Assembly (NCBI RefSeq): GCF_040796495.1
Contig: NZ_JBFNQN010000018.1
Location: forward strand, 35,539 to 99,538
Length of the DNA stretch: 64,000 bases
Source: Kineococcus endophyticus
GTDB lineage: Bacteria; Actinomycetota; Actinomycetes; Actinomycetales; Kineococcaceae
Direction of reading: 5' to 3'
Shown: positions 1 through 7,737 of the stretch, piece after piece
Numbering within the stretch: the stretch's first letter is position 1
Layout: each line of letters opens with the position of its first letter
Notes under the pieces: generated by a model
The model's input: only the letters and a program-made list of their open reading frames with translations
Database searches by the model: none
What the model was told of the DNA's origin: nothing
Program-made: the position numbers and the translations under genes

Positions 1-2
1 AA

Positions 3-215
3 CGGGCCGGCTCTCCGGTCCAGCACACCGTCACCGTCGAGACCTGCCGACTCGGCGAGCAAGCCGACCTCAGCGAGCCCGCCGACAGGGTGGATGTCGT
101 CCAGGCAACGTCCGCCCGGTGGGTGATCCTGCTCGGTGGCGACCACGCCCAGCAGCAAACAGTGCTGCGCGACCTGCCACATGATTGCCCGGTGCTGCTG
201 GTCGTCGACTGCTGA
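3..215 (+). CDS. C-terminal end of a universal stress protein-like gene (cut by window edge)
   Basis: An open frame enters from the left edge and stops at TGA 213-215, giving about 70 residues. Its end resembles the last strand region of UspA-fold proteins: a hydrophobic WVILLGGDH segment, then a loop and the terminal strand PVLLVVDC. The next gene, on the opposite strand, is also a universal stress protein, which supports the call. The start lies outside the window, so domain number and length are unknown. The family assignment rests only on this short C-terminal pattern. Confidence 0.45.
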   Translation, partial: RAGSPVQHTVTVETCRLGEQADLSEPADRVDVVQATSARWVILLGGDHAQQQTVLRDLPHDCPVLLVVDC

Positions 216-316
216 GGCGACGGGCAGCGATTCCTGGCCGTCAGGCTCCGGGCTTTCAGGATCCGGACCTTGGACCGGCCCTCGGGCGCTGTGCCTCCCA
301 GGAGACGCCGAGGAGC

Positions 317-856
317 TCACTCACCACCCGCGACGTCGGGGACGACCACCACGGTCGCGGCTTGCCGGGTGCTCAGGTGCAGGGCCACCGACCCGCTCAG
401 CAAGGCGTGCACCGACCCGCGCCAGCCGACGCCGCGGCCACCGACGACCACAAACCCTGCCCCGACGTGGTCGGCCAGCTCAGCCAGCACGGTTGCCGGA
501 TCCCCCAGCAGGCCCTGCACCTGTACGTTCAGTGCACCCGCACCCGTACCGGCACCGGCATCGGCATCTGCGTCGTCAATGAACTCGGCGCACAACGCAC
601 GGACACGAGCCTCGACCTCGGCGACTTCTGGCGCCGGCGCATCATCGATCAGCGCAGCCGTGTCCGCATCCACCGGGGCGATCATCTGCGTCCCGTCCTC
701 GCGGACTCTTTCCACGACCCGGGAGGGATCGCAGTACGCCACGATCAGAGGCACCCCGAAGGCCCGGCTCAAGGCCACCGCCTCGGACAGGACCTGCACC
801 GGAGCGGTGGGGGTGAACCCCACGACGACGGGCCCTCGCTGCGTCACAGTTGCCAT
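317..856 (-). CDS. Universal stress protein (UspA fold)
   Basis: A protein of 179 residues with the UspA layout: a first strand VVVGFTPTAP, a helix, a second strand LIVAYCDP, and a C-terminal glycine cluster (VVVGGRGVGWRGS) followed by the last strand VVVVPD. The glycine cluster resembles the ATP-binding signature but its spacing is not exact. The start chosen is ATG 856, which overlaps the end of the upstream crcB gene by 13 bases; a longer in-frame extension would read through that gene and looks unlike protein. It is probably co-transcribed with the two crcB genes, so it may act in the same stress response. Its specific role is unknown. Confidence 0.8.
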   Translation of the reverse strand: MATVTQRGPVVVGFTPTAPVQVLSEAVALSRAFGVPLIVAYCDPSRVVERVREDGTQMIAPVDADTAALIDDAPAPEVAEVEARVRALCAEFIDDADADAGAGTGAGALNVQVQGLLGDPATVLAELADHVGAGFVVVGGRGVGWRGSVHALLSGSVALHLSTRQAATVVVVPDVAGGE

Positions 857-1230
857 CCCAGCACCAGACCCACCGCCGCGGCTACAGCGCTGCCCAGGAA
901 GGTGGCCACGCTGTAAGCCACAGCAGCAAGCCCCGCACGCGCCTGCGCCAACCGCAACGTCTCCACCGTGGCCGTGCTGAACGTGGTGTAGCCCCCACAG
1001 AACCCAGTACCCAGCACCGTCTTCCACACGCTGGGCGCGCCGTGACCCAACACCGCCCCGGTGACCAGCCCCAGCACCAAGGACCCGCTGACGTTGATGA
1101 CCAGCGTTGCCCAGGGGAACGAGCCGGCCCAGCGGCGGCGGATCTCACCGTCGACCACGAACCGGGTCACCGCCCCTGCGGACCCGGCCAGGCAGGTGAC
1201 CAGCACAACCACAGCGCTCATCCCCGTCAC
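844..1230 (-). CDS. crcB: CrcB/Fluc fluoride channel subunit 1
   Basis: A small four-helix membrane protein of 128 residues. The family landmarks are present: an early arginine after the first helix (GAVTRF), an asparagine in the second helix (VINVSGSLVLG), and the GFCGGYTTFST stretch that forms the fluoride path. Fluc/CrcB proteins let fluoride leave the cell passively and work as dual-topology dimers. Many Gram-positive bacteria encode two adjacent genes that form a heterodimer, and that is the arrangement here: this gene overlaps the second crcB by four bases and the stress-protein gene by 13. Confidence 0.9.
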   Translation of the reverse strand: MTGMSAVVVLVTCLAGSAGAVTRFVVDGEIRRRWAGSFPWATLVINVSGSLVLGLVTGAVLGHGAPSVWKTVLGTGFCGGYTTFSTATVETLRLAQARAGLAAVAYSVATFLGSAVAAAVGLVLGWQL

Positions 1231-1781
1231 CCCCGTTCTTCCCGCCTTTCACGTTGCGTCTGGTTCTCATCAGCAGAACCGCCGGCGTCCGGGGAGTCCG
1301 GGTCGACCGGCAACCGGGCCAGCCGCCAACGGTGGTGCCCGGCTGCTGCCGCGATCCCACCCAGCCCCAGCAGCAGACCGACGACGACACTGCTCACCCC
1401 GTAGACGGCGGCCAGACCAGGACGGTGGGCGTGGACCAGCAGATCGGTCTCCACCGCCAACGAGCTGTACGTGGTGAACGAACCCAGGAAACCCGTCCCC
1501 ACACCCAACCGGAGCAGCCGGCGGCGGCCGACGTCGTCACCGCGCCGGGCCAGCGCCTCCAGCAAGAACCCCAGCGCCGCGGTACCGACAGCGTTGACTG
1601 TGAACGTCGCCCACGGCCACTCGCCCGTCGTCACCGGCCGATACCAGGCCAGCCCGTAGCGGGCCGCAGTCCCCAGTAGCGCTCCACCGGCCACCACCAG
1701 CACCATCCGCGGCGAGAGGTGCAGCGGAGGCACCCCCTCCGGGACCCGATGGCCGTGCGGAGCAGACGCAGGAAAGGTCAT
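1227..1781 (-). CDS. crcB: CrcB/Fluc fluoride channel subunit 2
   Basis: A second CrcB protein of 184 residues, with about 25 extra residues before the first membrane helix and a charged C-terminal tail of about 40 residues (rich in D, E and R). The signature is intact: GTAARY in helix 1, FTVNAVGTAALG in helix 2 and GTGFLGSFTTYSS in helix 3. It is the first gene of a three-gene overlapping operon (crcB, crcB, usp). I looked for a fluoride riboswitch upstream and did not recognise one; there is only a short inverted repeat at 1800-1814. Confidence 0.9.
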   Translation of the reverse strand: MTFPASAPHGHRVPEGVPPLHLSPRMVLVVAGGALLGTAARYGLAWYRPVTTGEWPWATFTVNAVGTAALGFLLEALARRGDDVGRRRLLRLGVGTGFLGSFTTYSSLAVETDLLVHAHRPGLAAVYGVSSVVVGLLLGLGGIAAAAGHHRWRLARLPVDPDSPDAGGSADENQTQRERREERG

Positions 1782-1799
1782 GAACGCAGTCTCGCAAGG

Positions 1800-1814
1800 C
1801 CGGGACCGTCCCGG
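1800..1814 (-). promoter_or_regulatory. Short perfect inverted repeat in the crcB leader
   Basis: CCGGGAC and GTCCCGG face each other with one base between them, 19 bases before the first crcB start codon. It could be an operator or a leader hairpin. It does not match the fluoride riboswitch consensus I know, and the function is unknown. Confidence 0.3.
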
Positions 1815-1837
1815 GACAAGGGCTCAGAGCGCAGTAG

Positions 1838-2119
1838 TGCAGTAGTACGGAGAAGGGAGTCACGGGGAGCTCACCAGGCACTTGCTCGCGATGGATGGTC
1901 GCGAGTCGGCCCCTGGCGCTTCGGACCCACAGCCGACGTTCAGCCATCGACTGACGGGCGCAGCTCGCCCGAAGGCGGATCGCTCAGAGTGGCCTCGCGG
2001 TCGCAGTAGTACGGAGAAGGAGTCATGAGGAGCTTGATGAGGCTCTGGCTCGCGATGGGTGGTCGCGCGTGGGGGAGTGGCGATACGGCCCGTCGGCCGA
2101 CGTGCAGCGCATCGACTGA
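1838..2119 (+). repeat. Diverged tandem duplication of a broken small coding unit
   Basis: Two copies of about 115 bases (roughly 1838-1953 and 1997-2119) share long stretches, beginning with GCAGTAGTACGGAGAAG. Read on the plus strand, both encode the same peptide core: ALARDGWSRVG, then WR(F/Y)GP(T/S)ADVQ. The second copy ends cleanly at TGA 2117-2119; the first has lost that stop through a small indel. This looks like a duplicated remnant of the 3' end of a real gene. I do not recognise the family. Confidence 0.5.
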
Positions 2120-2150
2120 GCCCTCGATCCATACGGGAGCCAGTCATCGG

Positions 2151-2176
2151 CTAGCTAGCTGCTAGCAGCTAGCTAG
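2151..2176 (-). terminator. Perfect 26-bp palindrome right after the helix-turn-helix gene
   Basis: The sequence built from CTAGCTAGCTGCTAGC and its mirror reads identically on both strands and begins directly after the TGA (2179-2177) of the gene at 2177-2932. It may work as an intrinsic terminator without a T-tract, as is common in actinobacteria. Its exact symmetry and CTAG-repeat composition would also fit a protein-binding site. Confidence 0.5.
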
Positions 2177-2932
2177 TCAGGTCGTCGGGGAACTCGGGCT
2201 GGGCACGCTGCGGCGTCCATCGCGGGGCGCGAGCTGGGTCACCCGCGGCTCCTTGATTCCCATGAGGTGCGCGACGTCGCGATTGGTGAGGCCGGCGTCT
2301 TGCAGGGCCACGGCCAGGCGTCGCCAGCGCCCGGAGAACTCCTCCTGACGTGCGGTGGCCTCGGCCACCTGATGCCGGACTGCCTCGACGTGGGCAGTCA
2401 TCGCCTGCGGGTCCAGCGCGCCGTCGTCCGGTGCGCCGGCCGCAGCAGTGTCCAGGGGGGTGCCCGGGGGTGTGTCGGAGCCCGCGAGCGCTGGGGAGTC
2501 GGTGGGTGCGGTGTCGGCGGCGGTGTCGGCGGTGGCGCGGGCGACGAGCTTGTCGACGGCGGGGCGGGAGACGCCGAGGGCCTTGGCGGTCTGGGTGGAG
2601 CTCAGGCCGCTGCGGCGTAGGGACAGGGCTAGGTGGCGCCACTGGCTGCGGGCCTGGTCGAGGGCGGCTGTGGTGGCCTCGTTCTCTGTGCGGGCTGCGC
2701 TGACCTCGGCGTGCAGGTCGGGGGGCAGGGTGCCGGGGGCCAGGGCCGCGCCGTCGCCGCCGGTCTCGACCAGGGTCGCTCCGGTGAGGGCCTGGACCTC
2801 GTCGAGGTGCCCAACGTGGCCCAGGACGTCGTCGCCGCGCAGCAGTCGCCAGTAGCGGTACTCGCGGTGCACGAGGACGTTGGCGGCGGCCGGCTGGGTC
2901 CGTGGTGCGCTTGCAGGGCGTCGTGTTGCCAC
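2177..2932 (-). CDS. Helix-turn-helix protein with two HTH-like segments
   Basis: A protein of 251 residues of unknown role. Residues about 72-100 form a charged, probably helical segment. Residues 101-133 form a clear helix-turn-helix (LSSTQTAKALGVSRPAVDKL), and a second one lies near the C-terminus (LTNRDVAHLMGIKEPRVTQL). The region between is rich in D, T, A and P and looks like a linker. The start is GTG 2932, supported by AGGAG eight bases upstream. A degenerate second copy lies at 61690-62324, with near-identical stretches in residues 75-135. It probably binds DNA; the target is unknown. Confidence 0.6.
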   Translation of the reverse strand: MATRRPASAPRTQPAAANVLVHREYRYWRLLRGDDVLGHVGHLDEVQALTGATLVETGGDGAALAPGTLPPDLHAEVSAARTENEATTAALDQARSQWRHLALSLRRSGLSSTQTAKALGVSRPAVDKLVARATADTAADTAPTDSPALAGSDTPPGTPLDTAAAGAPDDGALDPQAMTAHVEAVRHQVAEATARQEEFSGRWRRLAVALQDAGLTNRDVAHLMGIKEPRVTQLAPRDGRRSVPSPSSPTT

Positions 2933-3031
2933 AGCGGGCTCCTGTCCTGCTCCTTCGGGGAGTGGGTGCGTGTCGGGGCGCGATCGGCGCTCAGGGCGCC
3001 GCCCGCGGTGTGGATGGGCGACACAGAGGAT

Positions 3032-3062
3032 ACCCCCCTAATGATTCATGGTGCTAGGGGGT
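3032..3062. promoter_or_regulatory. Interrupted inverted repeat ACCCCCCTA...TAGGGGGT
   Basis: Two C-run/G-run half sites face each other across 14 bases in the 350-base gap between the divergent genes at 2932 and 3286. The half sites resemble those of CsoR-type copper operators, which are usually closer together. No csoR gene is nearby, so this is a weak pattern match. The rest of the gap (2933-3285) shows no gene I can support. Confidence 0.25.
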
Positions 3063-3285
3063 GCGGAGCGGGGCTACTGCCCACTCGACGCGGTTTCGCC
3101 CGGGAGCTGCGTGGAGCAATCGGGACGGAAGTCGGCCGAGCGGAGCTTCCCCACACCGCCCGGCCGACTGGTGGCATCTTCGCACAAGTGTTCGACTCGC
3201 GCCAGAAGTCGCTTCATTGACAGCACCGGATACTGGGCTCGATCGATCTGACCCAGCGACGTTGTGCAGCGGCTAGCCTGCGATT

Positions 3286-4617
3286 GTGGGCAACACTCCC
3301 GGTAACTCCGCCCGTTCGGTGCCGTTTGGCAATAGGTCGACGTGGATTCTGTCTTTGGCGTCCGCGGGGATTATCTGCGCGTTGGCGTACGGCGCCTATG
3401 AGGCAATGACGCTGCTACCGGCCCGGTTCGTGGACGAGAGTTCATACATGACGGGCCCGGTCAACGCGAGGGTGCCTGACCGGGACGCCATCGAGAACGC
3501 CTACAACCAGGCCCGGGTGCCCATCGGCGTCACCGCGGCGGCGTTGCTGGCGGCTACGGCGGTAGCGGCCGGCGTCGTCATGAACAACCGGACTGTCTCC
3601 CTTGGTGCCGCCACCTTGCGACAGGCGAACCAGAAGGACCAGGACGACAGGAAGCAGTGGAGCGAGGAGCAGTTCTCCAAGCGGTATCAGGACGCGGCGA
3701 CCCAGCTCGGGGATACCTCCGCCGCAGTGCGGTTCGCCGGGGTCTACGCGATGGTGCGCCTGGCTGAGGAGTGGACGACGCATCGGCAGGTGTGCGTGGA
3801 CGTGCTGTGCGCTTACCTCCGAATGCCTCCGCCTAAGGAGCAGCAGAAGAACTCTGACGACGAGCGCGAGCTGGCCGCCTGGCGAGCGGAGTGGGAGGTG
3901 CGGCGAGCCATCCTCCAGCAGATCGAGCTGCACTGCCGTCCCGCCGAAGGAGAACAGGACGGGGCCTGGTCGTCGCTGCGCTACGACTTGAGCTGGTCCA
4001 CGCTCGACGGCTTCGAGATGCACAACGCCGTGTTCAAGAACCTGTCGCTGTACGGCGTGACCACGACCAAGGGGTCAGCAGTCAATCTCGTCAACGTCCG
4101 GCTTGACGACAAGATCGACGTGCGCCAGCTCACGATCCAAGGAGGTTTCGGGGTCGTGACGTCTGGCACCGCGGACTTGAAGCTGACCGGGCTGAAGGTG
4201 GCCGGAGGCGCTCACGTGAACATCCGGCACGACACACCCAGACGTGACTCCGTCCGACTGAATGAGGTACGCCTAGAACCCGGTGCTCAGCTGACCTTGC
4301 ACATTCCACCGCAAGGAGTGGCGAACTCCGTCACGGGTCGAGACATTCGCATCAGCTCCAACAGCAACGTAACCCTGTACGGGGAGAAGATCGTGCAGCC
4401 CTCTGGACCCGCCATCTGGCTCAGAGGAGTCCGCAAAGAGAGTGACGGCACTATCTCTGTCCACCACAACGTCATCGGCGCGCGTCTGGCGTCTGTCGAG
4501 TTCGCCCAGGACTCGCCGTCAAACAACTTTCACCAAACCGCTGTGAAGGTCATTGTGGACACGACGCAGCCCTCAGACCACATCGTCCGGTTTCCCGTCG
4601 ACAAGTTGAAGGACTGA
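3286..4617 (+). CDS. Membrane-anchored protein with a pentapeptide-like beta-rich C-terminal half
   Basis: A protein of 443 residues. Two membrane helices are visible (about 18-40 and 78-98). A charged helical stretch follows (KQWSEEQFSKRYQDAATQLG), then AVRFAGVYAMVRLAEEW and VCVDVLCAYLRMP. This 'KRY..A..QLG....VR..G.YA..RLA' pattern is typical of actinobacterial proteins whose C-terminus carries pentapeptide repeats. Here residues 240-430 are beta-rich (repeated N/D-V/L-x-L pairs) but lack clean A(D/N)LXX repeats. The start is GTG 3286. Three bases separate it from the next membrane gene, so the two are probably co-expressed. Function is unknown. Confidence 0.6.
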   Translation: MGNTPGNSARSVPFGNRSTWILSLASAGIICALAYGAYEAMTLLPARFVDESSYMTGPVNARVPDRDAIENAYNQARVPIGVTAAALLAATAVAAGVVMNNRTVSLGAATLRQANQKDQDDRKQWSEEQFSKRYQDAATQLGDTSAAVRFAGVYAMVRLAEEWTTHRQVCVDVLCAYLRMPPPKEQQKNSDDERELAAWRAEWEVRRAILQQIELHCRPAEGEQDGAWSSLRYDLSWSTLDGFEMHNAVFKNLSLYGVTTTKGSAVNLVNVRLDDKIDVRQLTIQGGFGVVTSGTADLKLTGLKVAGGAHVNIRHDTPRRDSVRLNEVRLEPGAQLTLHIPPQGVANSVTGRDIRISSNSNVTLYGEKIVQPSGPAIWLRGVRKESDGTISVHHNVIGARLASVEFAQDSPSNNFHQTAVKVIVDTTQPSDHIVRFPVDKLKD

Positions 4618-4620
4618 ACC

Positions 4621-5277
4621 GTGCCGGCGCTATGGACGTCCATCAAGAACGGGGCCCGTGCCACCGGAACATGGGCGATGACTCGCAGAGAGGGTATCCG
4701 CTTCGGGTTTGAGGCGGGAGCGATCCTCCTTGCTGTGGTTGGGCTCGTCCTGTCGTTCTTCTCGACGCGAGCTGCCCTCGACGCGGCCGAGGCGTCGCGT
4801 GATGGTCTGCGGTCCAGTCTGGATCAGGCCAAGCTCCAGGGGGCCGTGCCGGAGTTTCTGGAGACCGCGTGGATCGAGGAGGACGGTGGCCGGCGCTTCT
4901 ACCCGGCGGGCCTGGTGACAAACTCCGACGGAACTATGACCGTCAGTGATCTACAGGTCATCAACAAGGGCTTGGCGGCAACCGATGTGCGGGTCACCCT
5001 CTGGCCAGGAGAGGCGACCATCAACGAGAAGACCAGACAACTCACGCCTGACCCTTCCATCGGGCTGAGCTACTGCACTCAGGATGCACCTCTCCGACTT
5101 GAACCTCAGTTGATTACCGAGATCGAGTTCACAACTAGGTGCAGTATGTCCGAAGCCGCAACCCCCCTCGATCGAGCACTCCTCACTTTCAACTATGGCA
5201 CTGGAGCCAGTGACAACGTCTACGTCCGGTTCGGTCAGATTCAGAGCACGACGGGAGGCTCTGGTGGGTCGCTGTGA
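4621..5277 (+). CDS. Single-pass membrane protein, partner of the upstream gene
   Basis: A protein of 218 residues. One membrane helix (about 28-50, AILLAVVGLVLSFFSTRAAL) is followed by a short coiled stretch, then a predicted beta-sandwich-like domain (VSDLQVINKGLAATDVRV) of the sort seen in extracytoplasmic domains of unknown function. GTG 4621 follows AAGGACTGAACC. It is in an operon with 3286-4617 and ends just before a convergent gene. No enzyme motif is visible. Confidence 0.55.
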   Translation: MPALWTSIKNGARATGTWAMTRREGIRFGFEAGAILLAVVGLVLSFFSTRAALDAAEASRDGLRSSLDQAKLQGAVPEFLETAWIEEDGGRRFYPAGLVTNSDGTMTVSDLQVINKGLAATDVRVTLWPGEATINEKTRQLTPDPSIGLSYCTQDAPLRLEPQLITEIEFTTRCSMSEAATPLDRALLTFNYGTGASDNVYVRFGQIQSTTGGSGGSL

Positions 5278-5316
5278 GTCTTGGGGGCGCCGGTCGACGT
5301 CTCACGGCTTTCGCGC

Positions 5317-5934
5317 TCAAGCGAGTTCGCCGCGTTCGCGGTCGACGCGGCGGTTCTCCAGCGTCCGGCGGTATCGCTGGACGAAGTAGAACGGCACCGC
5401 GCACATGGTCACCGCGGCCAGGATGATGAACCCGACGAGGAAGACGGCTTGACGGTAGTCCTGGACCTCGGCCCAGGTCAGGGCGCCGGACTCCAGCCTG
5501 GACTGGATGACGTTGAAGCCGATGACCCACACGGCGATGCCGACGCCGACACCGACGACGGCGGTGCTCACGGCCAGGAGGCCGGGGCACATGAGGTTGC
5601 GCGCGACGGGCAGGCCCAGGGCCTTGTCCCGGGCGCGGGCGGCGCGCAGCTCCCGCTCCTGCTGGAGGGAGGACAGCGGCCACAGCAGCATCGAGACGAC
5701 CATGAGTGCGAACCCGGCCCAGGACAGCCATCTGACGTCGGTGGCCACCGACAGCAGCATGACGAGCAGTGACCCGGCGAACCCGACGGCGAACATCGAC
5801 AACATGCGCACCGCGGTGGGGCGTTGCCCGGTCGGTGCCCGGAGCACCTGCACCCCGGATCGGATGATGAAGACCAGGACGGCGAGGAACAGGACGGCAC
5901 CGAGGATGCCGAGGACGTTCTGGCTGAGACTCAC
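5317..5934 (-). CDS. Multi-pass membrane protein coupled to the secreted nuclease gene
   Basis: A protein of 205 residues with about five hydrophobic helices and an arginine-rich cytoplasmic loop (QQERELRAARARDKALG). I place the start at GTG 5934, because this GTGA overlaps the TGA of the upstream nuclease gene (5933-5931). The longer open frame would reuse the nuclease gene's proline-rich tail in another frame. Coupling suggests it acts with the HNH protein, for instance in its membrane placement or in protecting the producer, but nothing in the sequence proves this. Confidence 0.6.
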   Translation of the reverse strand: MSLSQNVLGILGAVLFLAVLVFIIRSGVQVLRAPTGQRPTAVRMLSMFAVGFAGSLLVMLLSVATDVRWLSWAGFALMVVSMLLWPLSSLQQERELRAARARDKALGLPVARNLMCPGLLAVSTAVVGVGVGIAVWVIGFNVIQSRLESGALTWAEVQDYRQAVFLVGFIILAAVTMCAVPFYFVQRYRRTLENRRVDRERGELA

Positions 5935-6983
5935 GAGGTGGTGACTTTCCGGTGCTGGGGTGCTGGTCGAACGTGGGGCGGTTGACTGCGACGTCGCGGG
6001 TGACGGCGCGGTGGGTGCAGCGGTGGGCGCGGTGGCGGGGTGGGCGGCGGCGTCAGCAGGTGGCCAGGAGCCGGTTGAGCCGCGTCCGCCTCGGCCTGGT
6101 CGACGCTGAGGCGCCAGGTGGCTTTCACGTCGATGTAGGCAACGGTGTAGGTGCACCAGCCCCCACGCCAGGACGGCAACCACTCGGCCGGGTCCTGGTC
6201 GGACTTACCGGAGTTCTCACCCTCGGTCGTGGCCACGAGGTTGGCCGGGTCGTTGGCGAAGCGCAGCCGCTCGTCCTCGGTCCACCCTGAGGCACCCGAG
6301 GCCCACGCCTCGGCCAGCGGCACCCGGTGGTCGATGGGGACCAGGCGGCTGGTCTCCTGCCCGCGCTGGAACTGCACGGTCAGCCCCGAGTACGGATCGG
6401 CCAGGACGCCGTAGGTGACGGCGCACCCGTCGGCTGCGGTCTTGACGTTGGTCAGGTCCCGGGCCAGGACGTCGTTGCGGGTCGAGCAGCCGTTGCCGTC
6501 CACGTCGGCCCAGGTCTGCCCGAACAGGGTCCGGGCGTACCGCTCGGCGCCGGCCTCGGGCGCCAGGGGCAGGGCGGTCAGCTTCACGCGCGCGTCACCG
6601 AGGGCCTGGGTGAGGGCGTACCCGCTGAGCATCCGGGCGCCCTCGACGGCGGTGGCGGTGGCGGTCGCGGTGGCGGTTGGCGCGGCGGGGGTCGAGCTGG
6701 TCTCCGAAGGCGAGAGCGTGGGCGTGGGTGTCGGCGAGGACGTCGGCGCCGAGCTGGTCGAGCTGGTCGAGCTGGTCGCCGTCGCGGTGGGACCGGTGCT
6801 GGAGGGGCTGGATTCGGTGGCGCTGCCCGGCGTACAGCCGGTGAGGGCACCGGCCACGGTGAGGGCGCCGCACAGGGCGCCGGCGGCCGAGGCGAGGCGA
6901 CGCCGGGGCCGACGCCGGGGCCGGGGCCGCGGCCGGTACCGCGGCCGGTACCGGGGGATGCGCTGGGTTCTCGAGGTGGGCAT
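5931..6983 (-). CDS. Secreted lipoprotein with HNH/DUF1524-type nuclease domain
   Basis: A protein of 350 residues. An arginine/proline-rich leader precedes a hydrophobic stretch and a lipobox (GALTGC, Cys50). A long T/S/P linker (51-110) leads to a nuclease domain of the DUF1524 (GmrSD C-terminal-like) HNH class: TWADVDGNGCSTRNDVLARD, then IDHRVPLAEAWASGA with the catalytic His, then RFANDPANLVATTEGENSGK and DPAEWLPS. Similar actinobacterial proteins are exported and predicted to cut nucleic acid outside the cell. The C-terminal 60 residues are low-complexity P/R. The gene overlaps the following membrane gene. Confidence 0.75.
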   Translation of the reverse strand: MPTSRTQRIPRYRPRYRPRPRPRRRPRRRLASAAGALCGALTVAGALTGCTPGSATESSPSSTGPTATATSSTSSTSSAPTSSPTPTPTLSPSETSSTPAAPTATATATATAVEGARMLSGYALTQALGDARVKLTALPLAPEAGAERYARTLFGQTWADVDGNGCSTRNDVLARDLTNVKTAADGCAVTYGVLADPYSGLTVQFQRGQETSRLVPIDHRVPLAEAWASGASGWTEDERLRFANDPANLVATTEGENSGKSDQDPAEWLPSWRGGWCTYTVAYIDVKATWRLSVDQAEADAAQPAPGHLLTPPPTPPPRPPLHPPRRHPRRRSQPPHVRPAPQHRKVTTS

Positions 6984-7145
6984 GGCTGCAACTCCCGCAG
7001 TCGGTGTGGATCGTGGATGACGTCCGCGAGCGCCGGGGAGGTGGTCGGGTGAGGTTCTGGTCAGGCGGGATGACCGTGAGTACCTCTGCGAAGAGGCACA
7101 TGTGCCCTGTCACACCGCATGTCCGCTCGCGATGCGGCGCAGGGT

Positions 7146-7603
7146 TCAGGAGGTGTACCCCAGCAGCGTGCCTGGCTCAGACAACTCCCGGCGGCTGTGC
7201 CGGGTCGGGTGGAACTGGACCAGGGTGGGTGGTTCGGCGGTGATACCGGTGTTGACCCAAGCGATGACGTCGCCGGAGACGTCGCCGGAGACGTCGCCGG
7301 AGACGTCGCCGGTGGCTTCGTCGTCGAGGACCTGTTCGATCCACGTCGGCTCCACTCCTGCGGTCCGTTCCCGGGCCCAGGCACGACGACGATGACGTTG
7401 GAGAAGTCGCACGCGTCTTGGCACTTGATGGTCACGACGGAGGCGGTGGCCGTCTCGACCTGGGTGCGTAGGCGTTGCAGCTGGGCGAGGTGGTCGGTAC
7501 CCCGGTGTTTGCGTTTGCTGCCGCAGTCACCGCCGCGGCAGACGATGACGAGCGGGCGGCGAGGCTCGAGCGGTTCCTCACGAGTGCTGCGGCGTCTGGC
7601 CAT
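7146..7603 (-). pseudogene. Thioredoxin-like [2Fe-2S] ferredoxin-domain gene, frameshifted
   Basis: The first half reads LVIVCRGGDCGSKRKH, then VTIKCQDACDFSNVIVVVPG, the four-cysteine pattern of thioredoxin-like (2Fe-2S) ferredoxin domain proteins found in actinobacteria. After VVVPG the expected continuation (ERTAGVEPTWIEQVLDDEAT, then VIAWVNTG) is found in another frame and ends at 7146. A single-base indel near 7375-7395 therefore separates the halves. In its present frame the gene runs on to 7061 with a non-homologous tail. The second half also contains a four-copy 12-bp repeat encoding (GDVS)n. It is a recent pseudogene or a sequencing error. Confidence 0.6.
7266..7313. repeat. 12-bp minisatellite, four copies (GACGTCGCCGGA)
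   Basis: Four head-to-tail copies, the last differing in one base. In the ferredoxin gene frame they encode a four-residue repeat (GDVS). Two similar in-frame 12-bp arrays lie at 39122-39169 and 40871-40930. Confidence 0.9.
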
Positions 7604-7670
7604 CGCCTACGTCTCCTCCGCTGATGGGGCACGAGCGTGACGGGACCGTCACGTTGTCTGCCCGTCGGAC

Positions 7671-7714
7671 CCGAAGAGGCCCCCACCCGCGGCGTGCGGC
7701 GAGGGCCTCTTCGG
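7671..7714 (-). terminator. Strong intrinsic terminator of the metal ATPase operon
   Basis: A perfect 12-bp stem, CCGAAGAGGCCC (7671-7682) and GGGCCTCTTCGG (7703-7714), encloses a 20-base loop. It lies 23 bases beyond the stop of the minus-strand ATPase gene and before the ferredoxin-like gene. Confidence 0.8.
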
Positions 7715-7737
7715 TGTGTTTGGTTTGGGCCAGGCGT

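Noticed and set aside
136..1477. Several plus-strand open frames of 90-240 residues opposite the crcB/usp genes
   Set aside because: They are mirror frames of conserved minus-strand genes, rich in R, P, H and Q with no domain pattern.
1782..1900. Fluoride riboswitch upstream of crcB
   Set aside because: Expected by context, but the conserved crcB-motif segments were not found in the leader; only a short inverted repeat is there.
6327..7052. 241-residue and 201-residue plus-strand frames rich in G, R and V
   Set aside because: They are opposite the HNH nuclease gene and low in complexity; the minus strand carries the conserved nuclease motifs.
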